Shown here one piece after another: positions 1 through 11,201 of a stretch of DNA of 34,435 bases. Where the stretch lies: positions 1 to 34,435 of the forward strand of contig JAIOJQ010000040.1 in NCBI GenBank assembly GCA_019911865.1, read 5' to 3'. Source of the stretch: Thermoanaerobaculia bacterium. Lineage in GTDB: Bacteria; Acidobacteriota; Thermoanaerobaculia; Multivoradales; JAGPDF01. Position 1 is the stretch's first letter, and the number at the start of each line of letters is the position of its first letter. The position numbers and the translations under genes were made by a program. The notes beneath the pieces are model-generated. The model saw only the letters and a list, made by a program, of their open reading frames with translations. It was not told the DNA's origin and did no database searches.

Positions 1-72
1 GGTCGGCGCGGGTTGGCGCGGGTTTGGCGCGGGTTTGGCGCGGGTCGGCGGGGGTCGGCGCGGGTCGGCGCG
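1..72. repeat. Short tandem repeat, seven 10-11 bp units
   Basis: Seven units of the form GGTCGGCGCG follow each other without spacers (1-10, 11-20, 21-31, 32-42, 43-52, 53-62, 63-72). Units 2-4 carry a T-rich variant (GGTTGG or GGTTTGG), unit 5 ends in GGG, and a decayed eighth copy starts at 73. No convincing protein is encoded. Because the array touches the first base of the window, its true length is unknown, and such low-complexity DNA often ends an assembly. Confidence 0.85.
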
Positions 73-140
73 GGTCGCGCTCGTGGCGGCGACTGATATG
101 TCGAATCATGAGGCCCGACGCGCCCGACGCCTGCGGCGCG

Positions 141-168
141 AGCCCCGAGCCCCGAGCCCCGAAGCCCG
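141..168. repeat. 7-bp tandem repeat AGCCCCG
   Basis: Three perfect copies of AGCCCCG (141-147, 148-154, 155-161) are followed by a degenerate fourth (AAGCCCG, 162-168). It lies in the non-coding stretch downstream of the aspartate kinase gene. Confidence 0.75.
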
Positions 169-169
169 T

Positions 170-216
170 CCTTCGACTCGCCCTCGCTGACGCTCGGGCT
201 CGCTCAGGATGAACGG
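170..216. repeat. Possible dispersed intergenic repeat (CCTTCGACTCG...CTCAGGATGAACGG)
   Basis: The stretch between the tandem repeats and the aspartate kinase stop begins CCTTCGACTCGCCCTCGC and ends GCTCGCTCAGGATGAACGG. It closely resembles a repeat I remember from intergenic regions of many high-GC bacteria (CCTTCGACTCGCTGCGCTCGCTCAGGATGA type). There is only one copy in this window, so the call rests on recall. It sits 4 bp past the lysC stop, a usual place for such repeats, and may act at the 3' end of that transcript. Confidence 0.4.
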
Positions 217-220
217 ACGA

Positions 221-1465
221 CTACAGAGACGCCCGCTCGCTCGGCGGGCGGTCGAGCGCGAAGCCGTCGTGGAGCGCGCGCAGCGCGAGCTCGGCGTACT
301 TCTTGGCGACGACGCACGAGATCTTGATCTCGCTCGTCGAGATGAGCTGGATGTTGATGCCGTCGGCGGCGAGCAGCTGGAACATCTTCTTGGCGACGCC
401 GGCGTGCGAGCGCATGCCGACGCCGACGACCGAGACCTTGCAGATCTCGTCGTCGTACTTCACGCGCTCGCCGTCCTTGCCGACGAGGTCGGGGACCTCG
501 CGCTTCAGGATCTCGAAGGCGCGCTTCCGGTCGAGCGCCGGGCACGTGAAGGTCATGTCCGTGGTGCCGTCGGACGACGCGTTCTGGATGATCATGTCGA
601 CCACCACGCCGGCGTCGGAGAGCGGCGTGAACAGCCGCGCTGCGATCCCCGGCGAGTCGGGCACCTTCTCGACGGTGATCTTGGCCTCGTCACGGGCGAC
701 CGTGACACCGGAGACGACGACTTTCTCCATCTCTCGCTCCTCCGGGACCACCCAGGTCCCGGTCACATCGGAAAAGCTCGAGCGCACGTGGATGCGCACG
801 CCGTACTTCATGCCCAGCTCGACCGAGCGGATCTGCAGGACCTTGGCCCCGAGCGACGCGAGCTCGAGCATCTCCTCGTACGAGATGCGCTCGATCTTGC
901 GCGCCGACGGGACGATGTTGGGATCGGTCGTGTAGACGCCGTCGACGTCGGTGTAGATCTCGCACGCGTCGGCCTCGAGCGCCGCCGCGATCGCGACGCC
1001 GGTCGTGTCGCTGCCGCCGCGCCCGAGCGTCGTGATGTTGCCGCGCTCGTCGACCCCCTGGAACCCGGCGATGACGGCGATCTCGCCGTTCCGGAACGCC
1101 TCCCTCAGCGGCTCCGCGTCGATCGACAGGATGCGCGCCCTCGCGAACGAGCTGTCGGTCTGGATCTTGACCTGGTGGCCGAGGAACGAGCGCGCCTTGC
1201 CGCCGAGCTTGCGGATGGCGAGCGCGACGAGCCCGACCGACACCTGCTCGCCGGTCGACACGACGACGTCGACCTCGCGGTCGTTGTGGTCGTCCTGGAT
1301 CTCGTTGACCAGCTTGAGCAGGCGGTTGGTCTCGCCCGACATCGCGGAGACCACGACGGCGACGTCGTGACCCTCGCGCTGCGTCGCCAGGCAGCGGCGC
1401 GCGACGTTCATCATGCGCTCGATCGAACCGACCGAGGTCCCGCCGTACTTCTGGACGATCAGCAT
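221..1465 (-). CDS. lysC: Aspartate kinase, monofunctional, with C-terminal ACT domains
   Basis: Phosphorylates L-aspartate to 4-phospho-aspartate, the first step to lysine, threonine and methionine; cytoplasmic. The 414-residue product starts [11 protein letters not shown], where KYGGTS is the family's N-terminal nucleotide/substrate motif, and contains GRGGSDTTG and [12 protein letters not shown] of the amino-acid kinase fold (about 1-245). Two ACT regulatory domains follow (about 265-335 and 345-410), so feedback control by lysine and/or threonine is expected from the family. The ATG at 1465 is chosen because it places KYGGTS at the usual position; the open frame runs 45 codons further upstream without family similarity. 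No Shine-Dalgarno sequence precedes it, but a TATCCT box does. Divergent from terC across 164 bp. Length is normal for the class. Confidence 0.95.
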   Translation of the reverse strand: MLIVQKYGGTSVGSIERMMNVARRCLATQREGHDVAVVVSAMSGETNRLLKLVNEIQDDHNDREVDVVVSTGEQVSVGLVALAIRKLGGKARSFLGHQVKIQTDSSFARARILSIDAEPLREAFRNGEIAVIAGFQGVDERGNITTLGRGGSDTTGVAIAAALEADACEIYTDVDGVYTTDPNIVPSARKIERISYEEMLELASLGAKVLQIRSVELGMKYGVRIHVRSSFSDVTGTWVVPEEREMEKVVVSGVTVARDEAKITVEKVPDSPGIAARLFTPLSDAGVVVDMIIQNASSDGTTDMTFTCPALDRKRAFEILKREVPDLVGKDGERVKYDDEICKVSVVGVGMRSHAGVAKKMFQLLAADGINIQLISTSEIKISCVVAKKYAELALRALHDGFALDRPPSERASL

Positions 1466-1474
1466 GCGGCGCGG

Positions 1475-1480
1475 AGGATA
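1475..1480 (-). promoter_or_regulatory. Putative -10 box of lysC (leaderless type)
   Basis: TATCCT on the minus strand, separated by 9 nt from the ATG at 1465, with no Shine-Dalgarno sequence between them. Transcription starting about 7 nt after the box would give an almost leaderless mRNA. No clear -35 element is visible. The same arrangement recurs at other genes in the window. Confidence 0.4.
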
Positions 1481-1629
1481 GCGACGGCGCTTCCGTCGGT
1501 AAACGGACAACGTCGCGAACCGGGGTCGAACATCCCTCAGGATGCTTGCCAGATCCGGCGCCTGGCGGCATCCTCCAGAGCCTTGAGGTACGCGAACCAC
1601 CTGGAAGCCAACGAAGTGAGCTGGGTTTC

Positions 1630-2613
1630 ATGATCTGGTTCTGGGTCGGCTTCTTCACCTTCGTCGCCATCGCGCTCGCCCTCGACCTCGGGGTCTTCCA
1701 CCGCACGCCGCAGGAGCCGACGTTCAAGTCGGCGTTCCGCAAGAGCATGGTGTGGATCTCGCTCGGCCTCGGCTTCGCGGCGCCGGTCTACTTCATCTAC
1801 GAGAACAACTGGCTCGGCGCGAACTCCGCCGGGCTCACCGGCCACGACGCCGCGATCACGTACCTGTCGGCTTACCTCCTCGAGGAGGCGCTCTCGGTCG
1901 ACAACATCTTCGTCATCGCCCTCATCTTCCGGTCGTTCCGCATCCCCGGGAAGTACCAGCACCGCGTGCTCTTCTGGGGCATCCTCGGCGCCGTGGTCAT
2001 GCGCTGCGCCATGCTCGGCGGCGGCGTCTGGCTGACGAAGAAGTTCGACTTCATCTTCTACTTCTTCGGCGCCTACCTCATCTACTCGGGCCTCGGGCTG
2101 CTCCGCAAGGAGGACGAGGACGAGGACCACATGGAGAAGTCGACGGTCGTTCGCCTCCTCCGCCGCTTCGTGCGCGTCGTCGACGGCGACCACGGCGGGC
2201 GCTTCACGGTGCGCGACAGCCACGGCCACCGCGCGCTCACCGTCCTCGCCGTCGCCCTGGTCGTCGTCGAGCTCACCGACGTCGTCTTCGCGATGGACTC
2301 GATCCCGGCCGTGCTCGCCGTCAGCCAGGAGTCGTTCGTCATCATCACGTCGAACATCATGGCCATCCTCGGCCTGCGCTCGCTCTACTTCATGCTCGCC
2401 GGGGCGATGGCGCAGTTCGACTACCTGAAGTACGCCCTCGCCGCGCTCCTCGTCTTCATCGGCGCCAAGATGATCGGCCACGGCCACGTCCACATCCCGA
2501 ACGCGGTCTCGCTGGCGGTGATCGCCGGCCTCATCGGCGCCGGCGTCGTCGCCTCGATCGTCGCCAACAAGAAGCGCGACGCCGAATCGCCGCCGGGACC
2601 GCCGGCGGCGTAG
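1630..2613 (+). CDS. TerC/Alx-family integral membrane protein
   Basis: A 327-residue multi-spanning inner-membrane protein. Family signatures are LLEEALSVDNIFV near residue 80, RVLFWGILGAVVMR near 115, and VVELTDVVFAMDSIPAV near 220, with the acidic residues of SVDN and AMDS in membrane helices; at least eight hydrophobic segments are visible. Members (Alx, TerC) are linked to manganese export or metal loading of exported proteins; the metal here is an inference. The ATG at 1630 starts the first helix (MIWFWVGFFTF). The open frame reaches back to 1546, but those residues look non-coding. No strong Shine-Dalgarno sequence. It converges on skp with 3 bp between the stop codons and no visible terminator. 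Codon use is very CTC-rich (about 30 CTC to 7 CTG leucines). Confidence 0.88.
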   Translation: MIWFWVGFFTFVAIALALDLGVFHRTPQEPTFKSAFRKSMVWISLGLGFAAPVYFIYENNWLGANSAGLTGHDAAITYLSAYLLEEALSVDNIFVIALIFRSFRIPGKYQHRVLFWGILGAVVMRCAMLGGGVWLTKKFDFIFYFFGAYLIYSGLGLLRKEDEDEDHMEKSTVVRLLRRFVRVVDGDHGGRFTVRDSHGHRALTVLAVALVVVELTDVVFAMDSIPAVLAVSQESFVIITSNIMAILGLRSLYFMLAGAMAQFDYLKYALAALLVFIGAKMIGHGHVHIPNAVSLAVIAGLIGAGVVASIVANKKRDAESPPGPPAA

Positions 2614-2616
2614 GCG

Positions 2617-3147
2617 CTACTTCATCCTGGCGTTCAGCTTCGCCGTCAGGTCGAGGTCGGGCTGGGCCCAGAGCACGGCGCTCTGGTCGACGATCATGTG
2701 CACGCCCTCGCTCTTGGCGATGTCCTCGATGATCGGCCCCGCCTTCTTGAGCAGGTCCTGGATGATCTTGGTGCGCTCGCCGGCGAGGTCGCGCTCCAGC
2801 TTCACGTAGACCTGCTGCAGCTCGACGAACTGCTTCTCGAGCCTGCCCTTCTTCTCGGCGAGGACGTCGGGCTTGAGCACCGCGGACTGCTTGTCGAGCT
2901 CGGCCGCCGCCTTCTGCAGCTCCTTCTGCTTCTTGTCGAGCTCGGCCTGCTTGGCCTTGCGGGTCTTGTCGAAGGCCTCGCTCGCCCGCTTGCCGGCGGG
3001 GGTCTCGTAGAGCGTGCTCTCGAGGTTGATCGTGGCGATCTTGATGTTCGCCGGGACCGCATCGACCAGGCCGGTCACCGGCGCGGTGACCATGCCGAGC
3101 CCGATCGCCACGCCGAGAACCGAGAGAGCCGTTTGAAAGCGAGACAT
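2617..3147 (-). CDS. skp: OmpH/Skp-family periplasmic chaperone
   Basis: A 176-residue exported protein: signal peptide (about 1-30, MSRFQTALSVLGVAIGLG), then IATINLESTL, the typical first strand of OmpH proteins, then a long charged Lys/Glu-rich coiled coil (about 50-130, repeated KKQKELQKAAAEL-type heptads), and a return to the core (IIEDIAKSEGVHMIVDQSAVLWA). Skp trimers hold unfolded outer-membrane proteins on their way to the BAM complex. The ATG at 3147 is preceded by GGAGG at a suitable distance. It lies 32 bp downstream of bamA in the same direction, the usual bamA-skp order, and is almost certainly cotranscribed with it. Its stop nearly touches the convergent terC stop. Confidence 0.93.
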   Translation of the reverse strand: MSRFQTALSVLGVAIGLGMVTAPVTGLVDAVPANIKIATINLESTLYETPAGKRASEAFDKTRKAKQAELDKKQKELQKAAAELDKQSAVLKPDVLAEKKGRLEKQFVELQQVYVKLERDLAGERTKIIQDLLKKAGPIIEDIAKSEGVHMIVDQSAVLWAQPDLDLTAKLNARMK

Positions 3148-3179
3148 GTAGAGGACCTCCGCCGACGTACTACCAAGGC

Positions 3180-5668
<2,489 letters not shown>

Positions 5669-5669
<1 letters not shown>

Positions 5670-6352
5670 CAGGCGTCCTCCACGCTCTCGAGCTGGCCGC
5701 CGTCGACCATGCGCAGCCGGCGCGGCATGAGGCGCGCCAGCTCCGGGTTGTGCGTCATCACGAGGAGCGTCGACCCGCGCTCGCGGTTGAGCTCGACGAA
5801 CAGGGCATGGATGTCCTCGCCGGTGTGGCGATCGAGGTTGCCGGTCGGCTCGTCGGCGAGGAGCAGCGCCGGCTCGAGCACCATCGCGCGCGCGAGCGCG
5901 ACGCGCTGCTGCTCGCCACCCGACAGCTGGGATGGCTTGTGGGTGAGGCGCTTGGCCAGGCCGACGCGGCCGAGGATGTCGCTCGCGCGCGTGCGCGCCT
6001 CCGGCTTGGGCATGCGCTGGATGAGGGCCGGCATCATGACGTTCTCGAGCGCCGTGAACTCGGGAAGGAGGTGATGGAACTGGAAGACGAAGCCGATCTT
6101 GCGGTTGCGCACGTCCGCCAGCTGGTCCTCCGACAGCGACGAGACGTCCTCGCCGTCGAGCAGGCAGCGGCCGGAGGTCGGCACGTCGAGGCAGCCGATC
6201 AGGTTCATCAGCGTCGACTTGCCGGAGCCCGAAGGTCCCATGATCGCCACGTACTCGCCGTCGTCGACGTCGAGCGAGACGCCGCGCAGGGCGCGCACCT
6301 CGATGGCCTCCAGGACGTAGGTCTTGACGACGTCTTCGATCCGCAGCCCCAT
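5669..6352 (-). CDS. lolD: ABC transporter ATPase, MacB-like front half and LolD-like back half
   Basis: A 227-residue nucleotide-binding subunit with Walker [10 protein letters not shown] (39-47), signature LSGGEQQ, Walker B LLLADEP followed by TGNLD, and H-loop THN; all catalytic elements are intact. Residues 1 to about 90 ([43 protein letters not shown]) read like MacB-type export ATPases. From 91 on ([34 protein letters not shown]) it is typical LolD, which powers lipoprotein release to LolA. The upstream membrane-fusion gene suits MacB, the downstream bamA-skp suits LolD, and no permease is present. Leucine codons shift from 3 CTC/8 CTG in the front to 15 CTC/6 CTG/1 CTT in the back. The ATG at 6352 has GGAG 10 nt upstream. 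Either a natural hybrid or an assembly joint; the gene symbol applies only to the back half. Confidence 0.85.
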
Positions 6353-6362
6353 GGCCGGCTCC

Positions 6363-7628
6363 TCAGCCCTGGTCGCCGGCCGGCTTGCCGTCGCCGACGG
6401 TCACCGCCGTGCCGTCCTTGAGGTCGCGGCTGATGGCGCGGTAGCTGCCCACGACGACCTGCTCGCCGGCGGCCAGACCCTCGATCAGCTCGATGTGGGT
6501 GTCGCTCTGGATGCCGGTCTTCACCGGGCGCGCCCGCGCCACGCCATCCTCGACGACGAAGACGATCTGCGCGAAGCCGTCCTTGTCGGCGGGGAAGCGC
6601 TCCTTGGCGTCGGCCACGCCTTCCGGCTGAGGCCCGGGGGCGAGGATCTGGTCGGGGGCGCGCACGGCGACGCTCTGGATCGGCACGCCGATCGCTTCCT
6701 CGCGCACGTCGGTGGTGATCTCCGCCGCGGCGGTCATGCCCGGACGCAGCTGCGTGCCGGCATCGAGAATGGCGATCTTCACCTCGAACTCGGTCTTCTG
6801 CTCGGTGGTACCGGCGCCGCCGACCTTGGCGCTGTTGGCGATCTCGGTGACTTCGCCCTCGAAGGTGACTCCCGGCAGCGCGTCGATCTCGATCGTCGCC
6901 CGGTCTCCGACCGAGACCCGCACGATGTCGTTCTCGTCGACGTCGACCAGAGCCTCCATGCCGGCGAGGTTGGACAGCTCGAGAATGACGTCCTCCTGGA
7001 ACTGCGAGCCCAGGGCGATCTCGCCGATCTCCTTGTTGAGCTTGGAGACGGTGCCGGACATCGGGGCGTAGATGGTGGTCTTCGACAGCGCGTCACGCAC
7101 CTGCTTGAGCGCCGCGCGGCTCTGCTCGACGCCGTCGAGCGCCGACCGGTGCCGTGCCAGCTCGACCTCGGCGGTCGCCTCGGCGGCATCGAGCGCCGCC
7201 TGCGACTCGAGTTGCTGGGCGAACAGGCTGCGGACCCGTTCGAGGTCCTTGCGCACCTTCGACAGGTTCTCTTCGACCACCCGTGCCTGCGCCTGGCTCG
7301 AGCGCAGGTTGGCTTCCGCGCTCTCGACTTCGGCGAGGTAGCGCTCGCGGTCGAGCTCGAGCAGCAGCTGCCCCTTCTCGACCCACTCCCCCTCCTGCAC
7401 CTCGAGGCGGGTGATCTTGGCCGACACGTCGGCGCTGATGTTGACCTGGGTGACCGGCTGCACCCGTCCGGTGGCCTCGACCGTCTGCACGATCTGCCGC
7501 GTCGCTACCGGCTCGACCTGCACCTCGACCTGGCCCTCGTCCCGGCCGCGACCGGTCAGCGCCAGGCCGCTGCCCGCCAGCACCACCGCCGCCAGACCCC
7601 CCACGATCCACTTCGTACGCTTCGACAT
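6363..7628 (-). CDS. HlyD/MacA-type periplasmic membrane-fusion protein
   Basis: A 421-residue adaptor subunit of a tripartite efflux or secretion pump. An N-terminal membrane anchor (about 8-26, [18 protein letters not shown]) is followed by the first lipoyl half ([25 protein letters not shown]-type region, 60-90), an alpha-helical hairpin (about 95-175), the second lipoyl half ([14 protein letters not shown]), and a beta-barrel domain (about 215-320, ending [13 protein letters not shown]). MacA-like proteins work with a MacB-type ABC transporter. The next gene, 10 bp downstream, begins like a MacB ATPase, but no permease follows, so the pump is incomplete here. ATG at 7628 with GAGGGGG upstream. 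Leucines are about equally CTG and CTC in its first half, unlike the CTC-rich terC. Confidence 0.9.
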   Translation of the reverse strand: MSKRTKWIVGGLAAVVLAGSGLALTGRGRDEGQVEVQVEPVATRQIVQTVEATGRVQPVTQVNISADVSAKITRLEVQEGEWVEKGQLLLELDRERYLAEVESAEANLRSSQAQARVVEENLSKVRKDLERVRSLFAQQLESQAALDAAEATAEVELARHRSALDGVEQSRAALKQVRDALSKTTIYAPMSGTVSKLNKEIGEIALGSQFQEDVILELSNLAGMEALVDVDENDIVRVSVGDRATIEIDALPGVTFEGEVTEIANSAKVGGAGTTEQKTEFEVKIAILDAGTQLRPGMTAAAEITTDVREEAIGVPIQSVAVRAPDQILAPGPQPEGVADAKERFPADKDGFAQIVFVVEDGVARARPVKTGIQSDTHIELIEGLAAGEQVVVGSYRAISRDLKDGTAVTVGDGKPAGDQG

Positions 7629-7740
7629 CGCCCGCCGCCCCCTCGGAAAGTGACTGCGCCGGAGCGCGAGCGCCCCGACCCCTAGTTCTACGGCGCGGAG
7701 CCGTTGGAGTTTCCGCCGCGGCAGGGGCCCGGAAACGGCG

Positions 7741-7777
7741 GCGGCCCGCCCCCCGGTACTTCCGGGAAGCGGGCCGC
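7741..7777 (-). terminator. GC-rich hairpin downstream of the DUF4412 gene
   Basis: GCGGCCCGC (7741-7749) pairs perfectly with GCGGGCCGC (7769-7777), and inside it CCCGG (7752-7756) pairs with CCGGG (7762-7766) around a 5-nt loop. It lies 38 bp past the DUF4412 stop and before the membrane-fusion gene. There is no T-run, so it may be a weak or factor-assisted terminator. Confidence 0.45.
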
Positions 7778-7814
7778 GGGACCTTCGCCGCGCCTCGGGC
7801 GCGGCCGGGGTTCC

Positions 7815-8561
7815 TCAGCGCCTCTGCTGCGCCCGGGCCATCGGGTCGAACTTGACCTCGCGATAGCCGGCCGGCGGCTCGTAGTGCCCCGCCGGGGCGT
7901 CCCGTTCGTCGATCGACCGGAGCTCCTGCCAGCTCTTCATCTGCTTGCCCATCACCGTCGCCGTCGTGTCGGTGCGCAGCGGGAAGCCCCGGAGCTTCTC
8001 GGCCAGATCGCGCATCCAGGCCTGGTTGGCGGCGAGCTCGGCCTGGGCGAGCGCCAGCTCGCGGTACTTCGGATAGTCGATCGGCAGTTCCTCGGTGGTG
8101 CACATCTCCATCGAGGTCTGCATCATCGCCATCGAGATGTCGACGCGGTAGAACTTGCAGGCGTGTCCCGCATAGGTGCCCGAACGGTCGAGCGGCGTGA
8201 CCGAGGTCGTAGCCGCCATCATCTGCGCCACCTGCTGCATCGCAGGAGCCATCTCCGGACCGACGAGCTGCTCGAAGTCGATCGGCAGGGTCATCGCCGA
8301 GTAGCTCTTCTCGTCGTGATCGACGAAGTAGAACTTCTTCTGGTCGAGGCGCAGGATCACCGAGGTTTCGTCCATGTCGTAGCGGATCGAGTCGCTGCCG
8401 AACCAGTAGGTGTAGGTATCGTCCTCGGCGGGCTTGGACTGGCCCATCATCGAGAAGGCGTCGGTGTGGTTGGCGATGGTGAGCACCTTGTCGGCGGCGG
8501 CCGGGGCGACGGCCACCGGAAGCGCGAGAACCAGAGCCGCGAAGCACTTCGTCCTGAGCAT
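7815..8561 (-). CDS. DUF4412-like exported protein of unknown function
   Basis: A 248-residue protein with a clear signal peptide (MLRTKCFAALVLALPVAVAP, cleavage near AAADK at about 25), hence periplasmic or outer-membrane associated. The pattern fits DUF4412: a strand-rich start (SIRYDMDETSVILRLDQKKFYFVDHD), then AGHACKFYRV and MCTTEELP, with two cysteines that could form a disulfide. The middle is rich in Met/Gln/Ala (MAPAMQQVAQMMAATT). Family members are often annotated as lipoprotein-like; no lipobox cysteine is seen here. The ATG at 8561 is strongly supported by AGGAGG 7-8 nt upstream. It stands alone between two GC hairpins, so it is probably its own transcript. No substrate can be proposed. 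Confidence 0.7.
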   Translation of the reverse strand: MLRTKCFAALVLALPVAVAPAAADKVLTIANHTDAFSMMGQSKPAEDDTYTYWFGSDSIRYDMDETSVILRLDQKKFYFVDHDEKSYSAMTLPIDFEQLVGPEMAPAMQQVAQMMAATTSVTPLDRSGTYAGHACKFYRVDISMAMMQTSMEMCTTEELPIDYPKYRELALAQAELAANQAWMRDLAEKLRGFPLRTDTTATVMGKQMKSWQELRSIDERDAPAGHYEPPAGYREVKFDPMARAQQRR

Positions 8562-8635
8562 GCGTTTCCTCCTGGGAGTGAGTGGACGGAGCGAAGAGCC
8601 TAGCAGGACCGGCACGTCCGCGAACCGCGAGGAAC

Positions 8636-8667
8636 GGCGAGGACCGGAAGGACGCTCGGTCCTCGCC
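8636..8667 (-). terminator. Perfect 11-bp GC hairpin after the beta-helix gene
   Basis: GGCGAGGACCG (8636-8646) and CGGTCCTCGCC (8657-8667) form a perfect 11-bp stem with a 10-nt loop. It lies about 50 bp past the stop of the beta-helix gene and 75 bp before the DUF4412 start, where a terminator is expected. On the minus strand it is followed only by a weak GTTCCT. Confidence 0.5.
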
Positions 8668-8716
8668 CGTCCCTGCGAGCGGCCCGGGGTTTCGGCTCGC
8701 CCCGGTCGCTCCGTGT

Positions 8717-10138
8717 CTAGGGCACCGACAGGGACCAGGCCAGAGTGTCGCCGGACTCGAAACCGTCGACGAAGATCTCGCCGAGTTCGTAGGCCCCTTG
8801 ATCGGGCGCGGAGCCCGCCAGCCTCGGCTCGCCGCCGAGAGCGAGCGTCGACAACCCTCCGCTCGGCGTGGCCGTGCCCGCGTCGCGAGCCGGTGAATCC
8901 GCTCCCGGCCGGTAGTTGCCGCTCGCCGGCGAAACGAAGCGCGGGTCGACGCCGATCAGATTGGCCTGCTGGGTGATGCCGCTACCGAACAGCAGCACGT
9001 CGCCGCCGGCATTGGCCCAGGCGATCGAGTTGTCGAGCGATCCGACGCCCGGCGGGAAGACCTGACCCGAGATTCCCAACTGCGAGTGCGCCGTGCTGGT
9101 GACGTTGACGAGGTCGATGACCCCCGAGGGCGAATCGATCATGATACCCGTACCGCCGTCCGCGATCAGCGAATCGGAGATCCGCACCGAGCAGTCCCCC
9201 GGTGCGAAGCAGCGCACGTACATCTGCTCGGACGGATCGCTGGCGTCGCGCCGGTTCTCCGAAGCGACCAGGCGTCGCAAGTCGATCGACCCGTCATCGG
9301 ACAGCGACGCCGCGAGCGCGGCTCCGTTGGTCATCCCCGAGCCGTGGTTGCCGACGAAGACACTGTCGGCCATGGAGATCGTCGACGAGGAAGAGGCTTC
9401 GAGCGCGAGTCCGGCCCCTCGCTGCTGGCCGGGCCCGGCCATCGTGTTGGCCTCGAAGCGGGCGTGCGCAACGGTCACCGTCGCGGACCCCTGCGAGACG
9501 ATCCCGAATCCCGCCCCGACGACCGCACCGATGGTGTCGTTCAGCGTCGTCGAGTTGTTGCTCGCCACCAGGCCGTCGATGCTCAGGCTGGCGGTGCCGC
9601 CCACGATGACGTACCCACCGGCCGCTCCGGCTCCCGAGATGCCGTTGCTCGCCTGCACCTCGTTGAGCCTGAATAGACAGTTTTCGACAGCAACGGGAAC
9701 GTCGAATGCGAGGACGAACAGCCCGGCTCCGCGAGCCCCGCCGGAGGAGCCGCTCTGGGCGCGCCCGCCCTCGAACGAGAGACCACGCAGGACCAGGGCA
9801 CCGGCCGAGACGAACCCGGCCTCGAAGGCGCGGCCCGCTCCGCCGCCGTCGATCACCGTCGACGCGGGATCGGGATCGCGATCCGTCCAGGACGCGTTCC
9901 AGCCGCCCGTGATCTCGAGGGTTCCACCGAGATCGGCTCCGGAGACGAGGAGGTTCTCGTTCCAGGTCCCGGCCCGCACGCGCAACTGGTCATTTTCCGG
10001 CGTCGCCTGCGCAGCGTCGATACCTGCCTGGATCGTCGCCACGTCGCCGCCGGATCCGACCCGAATGACGGCCCCCTGCGCTGCCGTGGCTGCGACCGCC
10101 GTCGCGATCAGGCCGACGAAGCCATCTCGTACTCTCAT
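8717..10138 (-). CDS. Secreted right-handed beta-helix protein, choice-of-anchor-Q type, DGFESGD C-terminus
   Basis: A 473-residue exported protein. A signal peptide (about 1-23, MRVRDGFVGLIATAVAATAAQG) leads into ATIQAGIDAAQ, the usual opening of parallel beta-helix surface proteins. Many short Asn/Gly/Ser-rich strands follow, consistent with a long solenoid (about 60-400). The end (LIGVDPRFVSP, NYRPGADSPARDAG, DQGAYEL) is the conserved tail seen in choice-of-anchor Q proteins. The last 16 residues are DGFESGDTLAWSLSVP, shared with other secreted proteins of this window. Such folds bind or cleave polysaccharides; no catalytic motif is visible, so no enzyme activity is assigned. ATG at 10138 is preceded by GAGGGGAG. 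It lies 100 bp behind the anti-sigma gene on the same strand, so cotranscription is possible. Confidence 0.82.
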   Translation of the reverse strand: MRVRDGFVGLIATAVAATAAQGAVIRVGSGGDVATIQAGIDAAQATPENDQLRVRAGTWNENLLVSGADLGGTLEITGGWNASWTDRDPDPASTVIDGGGAGRAFEAGFVSAGALVLRGLSFEGGRAQSGSSGGARGAGLFVLAFDVPVAVENCLFRLNEVQASNGISGAGAAGGYVIVGGTASLSIDGLVASNNSTTLNDTIGAVVGAGFGIVSQGSATVTVAHARFEANTMAGPGQQRGAGLALEASSSSTISMADSVFVGNHGSGMTNGAALAASLSDDGSIDLRRLVASENRRDASDPSEQMYVRCFAPGDCSVRISDSLIADGGTGIMIDSPSGVIDLVNVTSTAHSQLGISGQVFPPGVGSLDNSIAWANAGGDVLLFGSGITQQANLIGVDPRFVSPASGNYRPGADSPARDAGTATPSGGLSTLALGGEPRLAGSAPDQGAYELGEIFVDGFESGDTLAWSLSVP

Positions 10139-10238
10139 CTGTGCTCCCCTCACCGGACGCCGCATCCGGGTGCGATCAGGCCATGCCGGCCTCTCAGGTT
10201 TCCGATTCAGCAAGTACGGCGCCGAAAGCCGGGGTTCG

Positions 10239-11201
10239 TTACATCGCGCGAACCAGCAGGCGATAGGCGGCAACCGGCGAACGCTGCGCGCCGCGCTCGC
10301 CCGCGACCTCCAGACGCAGCAAGCCGGCCGGAAGATCTTCGGCAGCCACCAGGAGGTTCAGTGTGCCGCGCTCGTCGGGCCGCACACCTTCGAGCTTCCA
10401 GAGTTCGCCGCCTTCGGGCCGCCGGGCGCGAACGGTGTAGCTCGCGAAAGCGCCAGCCCGCTCGAGCCCGAGAAGCAGGGCGATGTCCGCGGAGCCGGTT
10501 CGCACGAGTTCGATCGACGGCGCGGAGCTGGCTGCACGCAGAGCGAGCTCCGGAAGGAGTTCGACCAGCAGGAGTCCCGCCCGCGGCGCGCGTCGGCGGG
10601 CGACCTCCCGCTCGAGTTCGCGGACCCGCTGACTCTCCCGTTCCCCCGCTGCGCGTGCCGCGGCTGCGAGTTCGGCCTGTTGCTCGGCTCCGCGCAGCCG
10701 CCCTGCAAGGCGCGCGGCGTCGAGACGCGCCGCCTCTCCCCGCCGCGCCTCGAGCAGACCCCAGGTGAGCGCCGCCACAGCGAGGGTCGCCGCGAGCGCG
10801 AGCGGCCAGCGGGCGGGTCTGCCGGCCGAGCCGACCGGAGCGAGGGCGACGACCTCGCCGCCGCCCGTTCCGGAAAACTCGAGCGCACGACTGGCGCGCG
10901 CCAGCGCGAGCTCCTCGCGGCAATCCGCGCACTCGGCTACGTGCTGCTCGATCTCGTCGCTGTCGGGAGGGTGGTCCGCTGCCCAGGCGGCGGCAATCAA
11001 CCGCTCCGTCAGCGGATGCGCCGCTGCATGGAGAGCCGCCACGGCCCGCGTGCGCGCCAGTTCGGTCCGACACGCTTCGCAAGCCCCGAGGTGCCGTTCG
11101 ACGGCCTCCCTCTCGTCACGGTCGAGTGCCCCCGAGACGAACCAGGCCAGGCGTTCCAGGCAGTCGCGATGTTCCAGGCCCCCGGTCCCTCCTGTCTTCA
11201 C
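10239..11201 (-). CDS. Anti-sigma factor with two zinc-finger (zf-HC2) motifs and one membrane span
   Basis: A 320-residue protein. Two ZAS-type motifs are visible: HLGACEAC (H37, C41, C44) with an upstream C14/H11, and HVAECADC (H87, C91, C94), so the finger is duplicated. A single hydrophobic helix (about 132-151, WPLALAATLAVAALTWGLL) is followed by a heptad-like Arg/Glu/Ala segment (155-200) and a C-terminal domain of mixed strands (205-320) that should be periplasmic. The cytoplasmic fingers would hold the sigma factor, and the outer domain would sense a signal. It starts with GTG at 11201, overlapping the sigma stop by 4 bp (GTGA), so the pair is translationally coupled and very likely a cognate couple. 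It has no C-terminal DGFESGD motif. Confidence 0.85.
   Translation of the reverse strand: MKTGGTGGLEHRDCLERLAWFVSGALDRDEREAVERHLGACEACRTELARTRAVAALHAAAHPLTERLIAAAWAADHPPDSDEIEQHVAECADCREELALARASRALEFSGTGGGEVVALAPVGSAGRPARWPLALAATLAVAALTWGLLEARRGEAARLDAARLAGRLRGAEQQAELAAAARAAGERESQRVRELEREVARRRAPRAGLLLVELLPELALRAASSAPSIELVRTGSADIALLLGLERAGAFASYTVRARRPEGGELWKLEGVRPDERGTLNLLVAAEDLPAGLLRLEVAGERGAQRSPVAAYRLLVRAM

Noticed and set aside
1466-1629. Manganese riboswitch (yybP-ykoY type) upstream of terC
   Set aside because: TerC/Alx genes can have one, but I could not find the conserved loop sequences or helices in the 164-bp gap.
10179-10193. Hairpin AGGCC-ATGCC-GGCCT between the anti-sigma and beta-helix genes
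   Set aside because: Only five base pairs and no T-run; too weak to call a terminator in GC-rich DNA.
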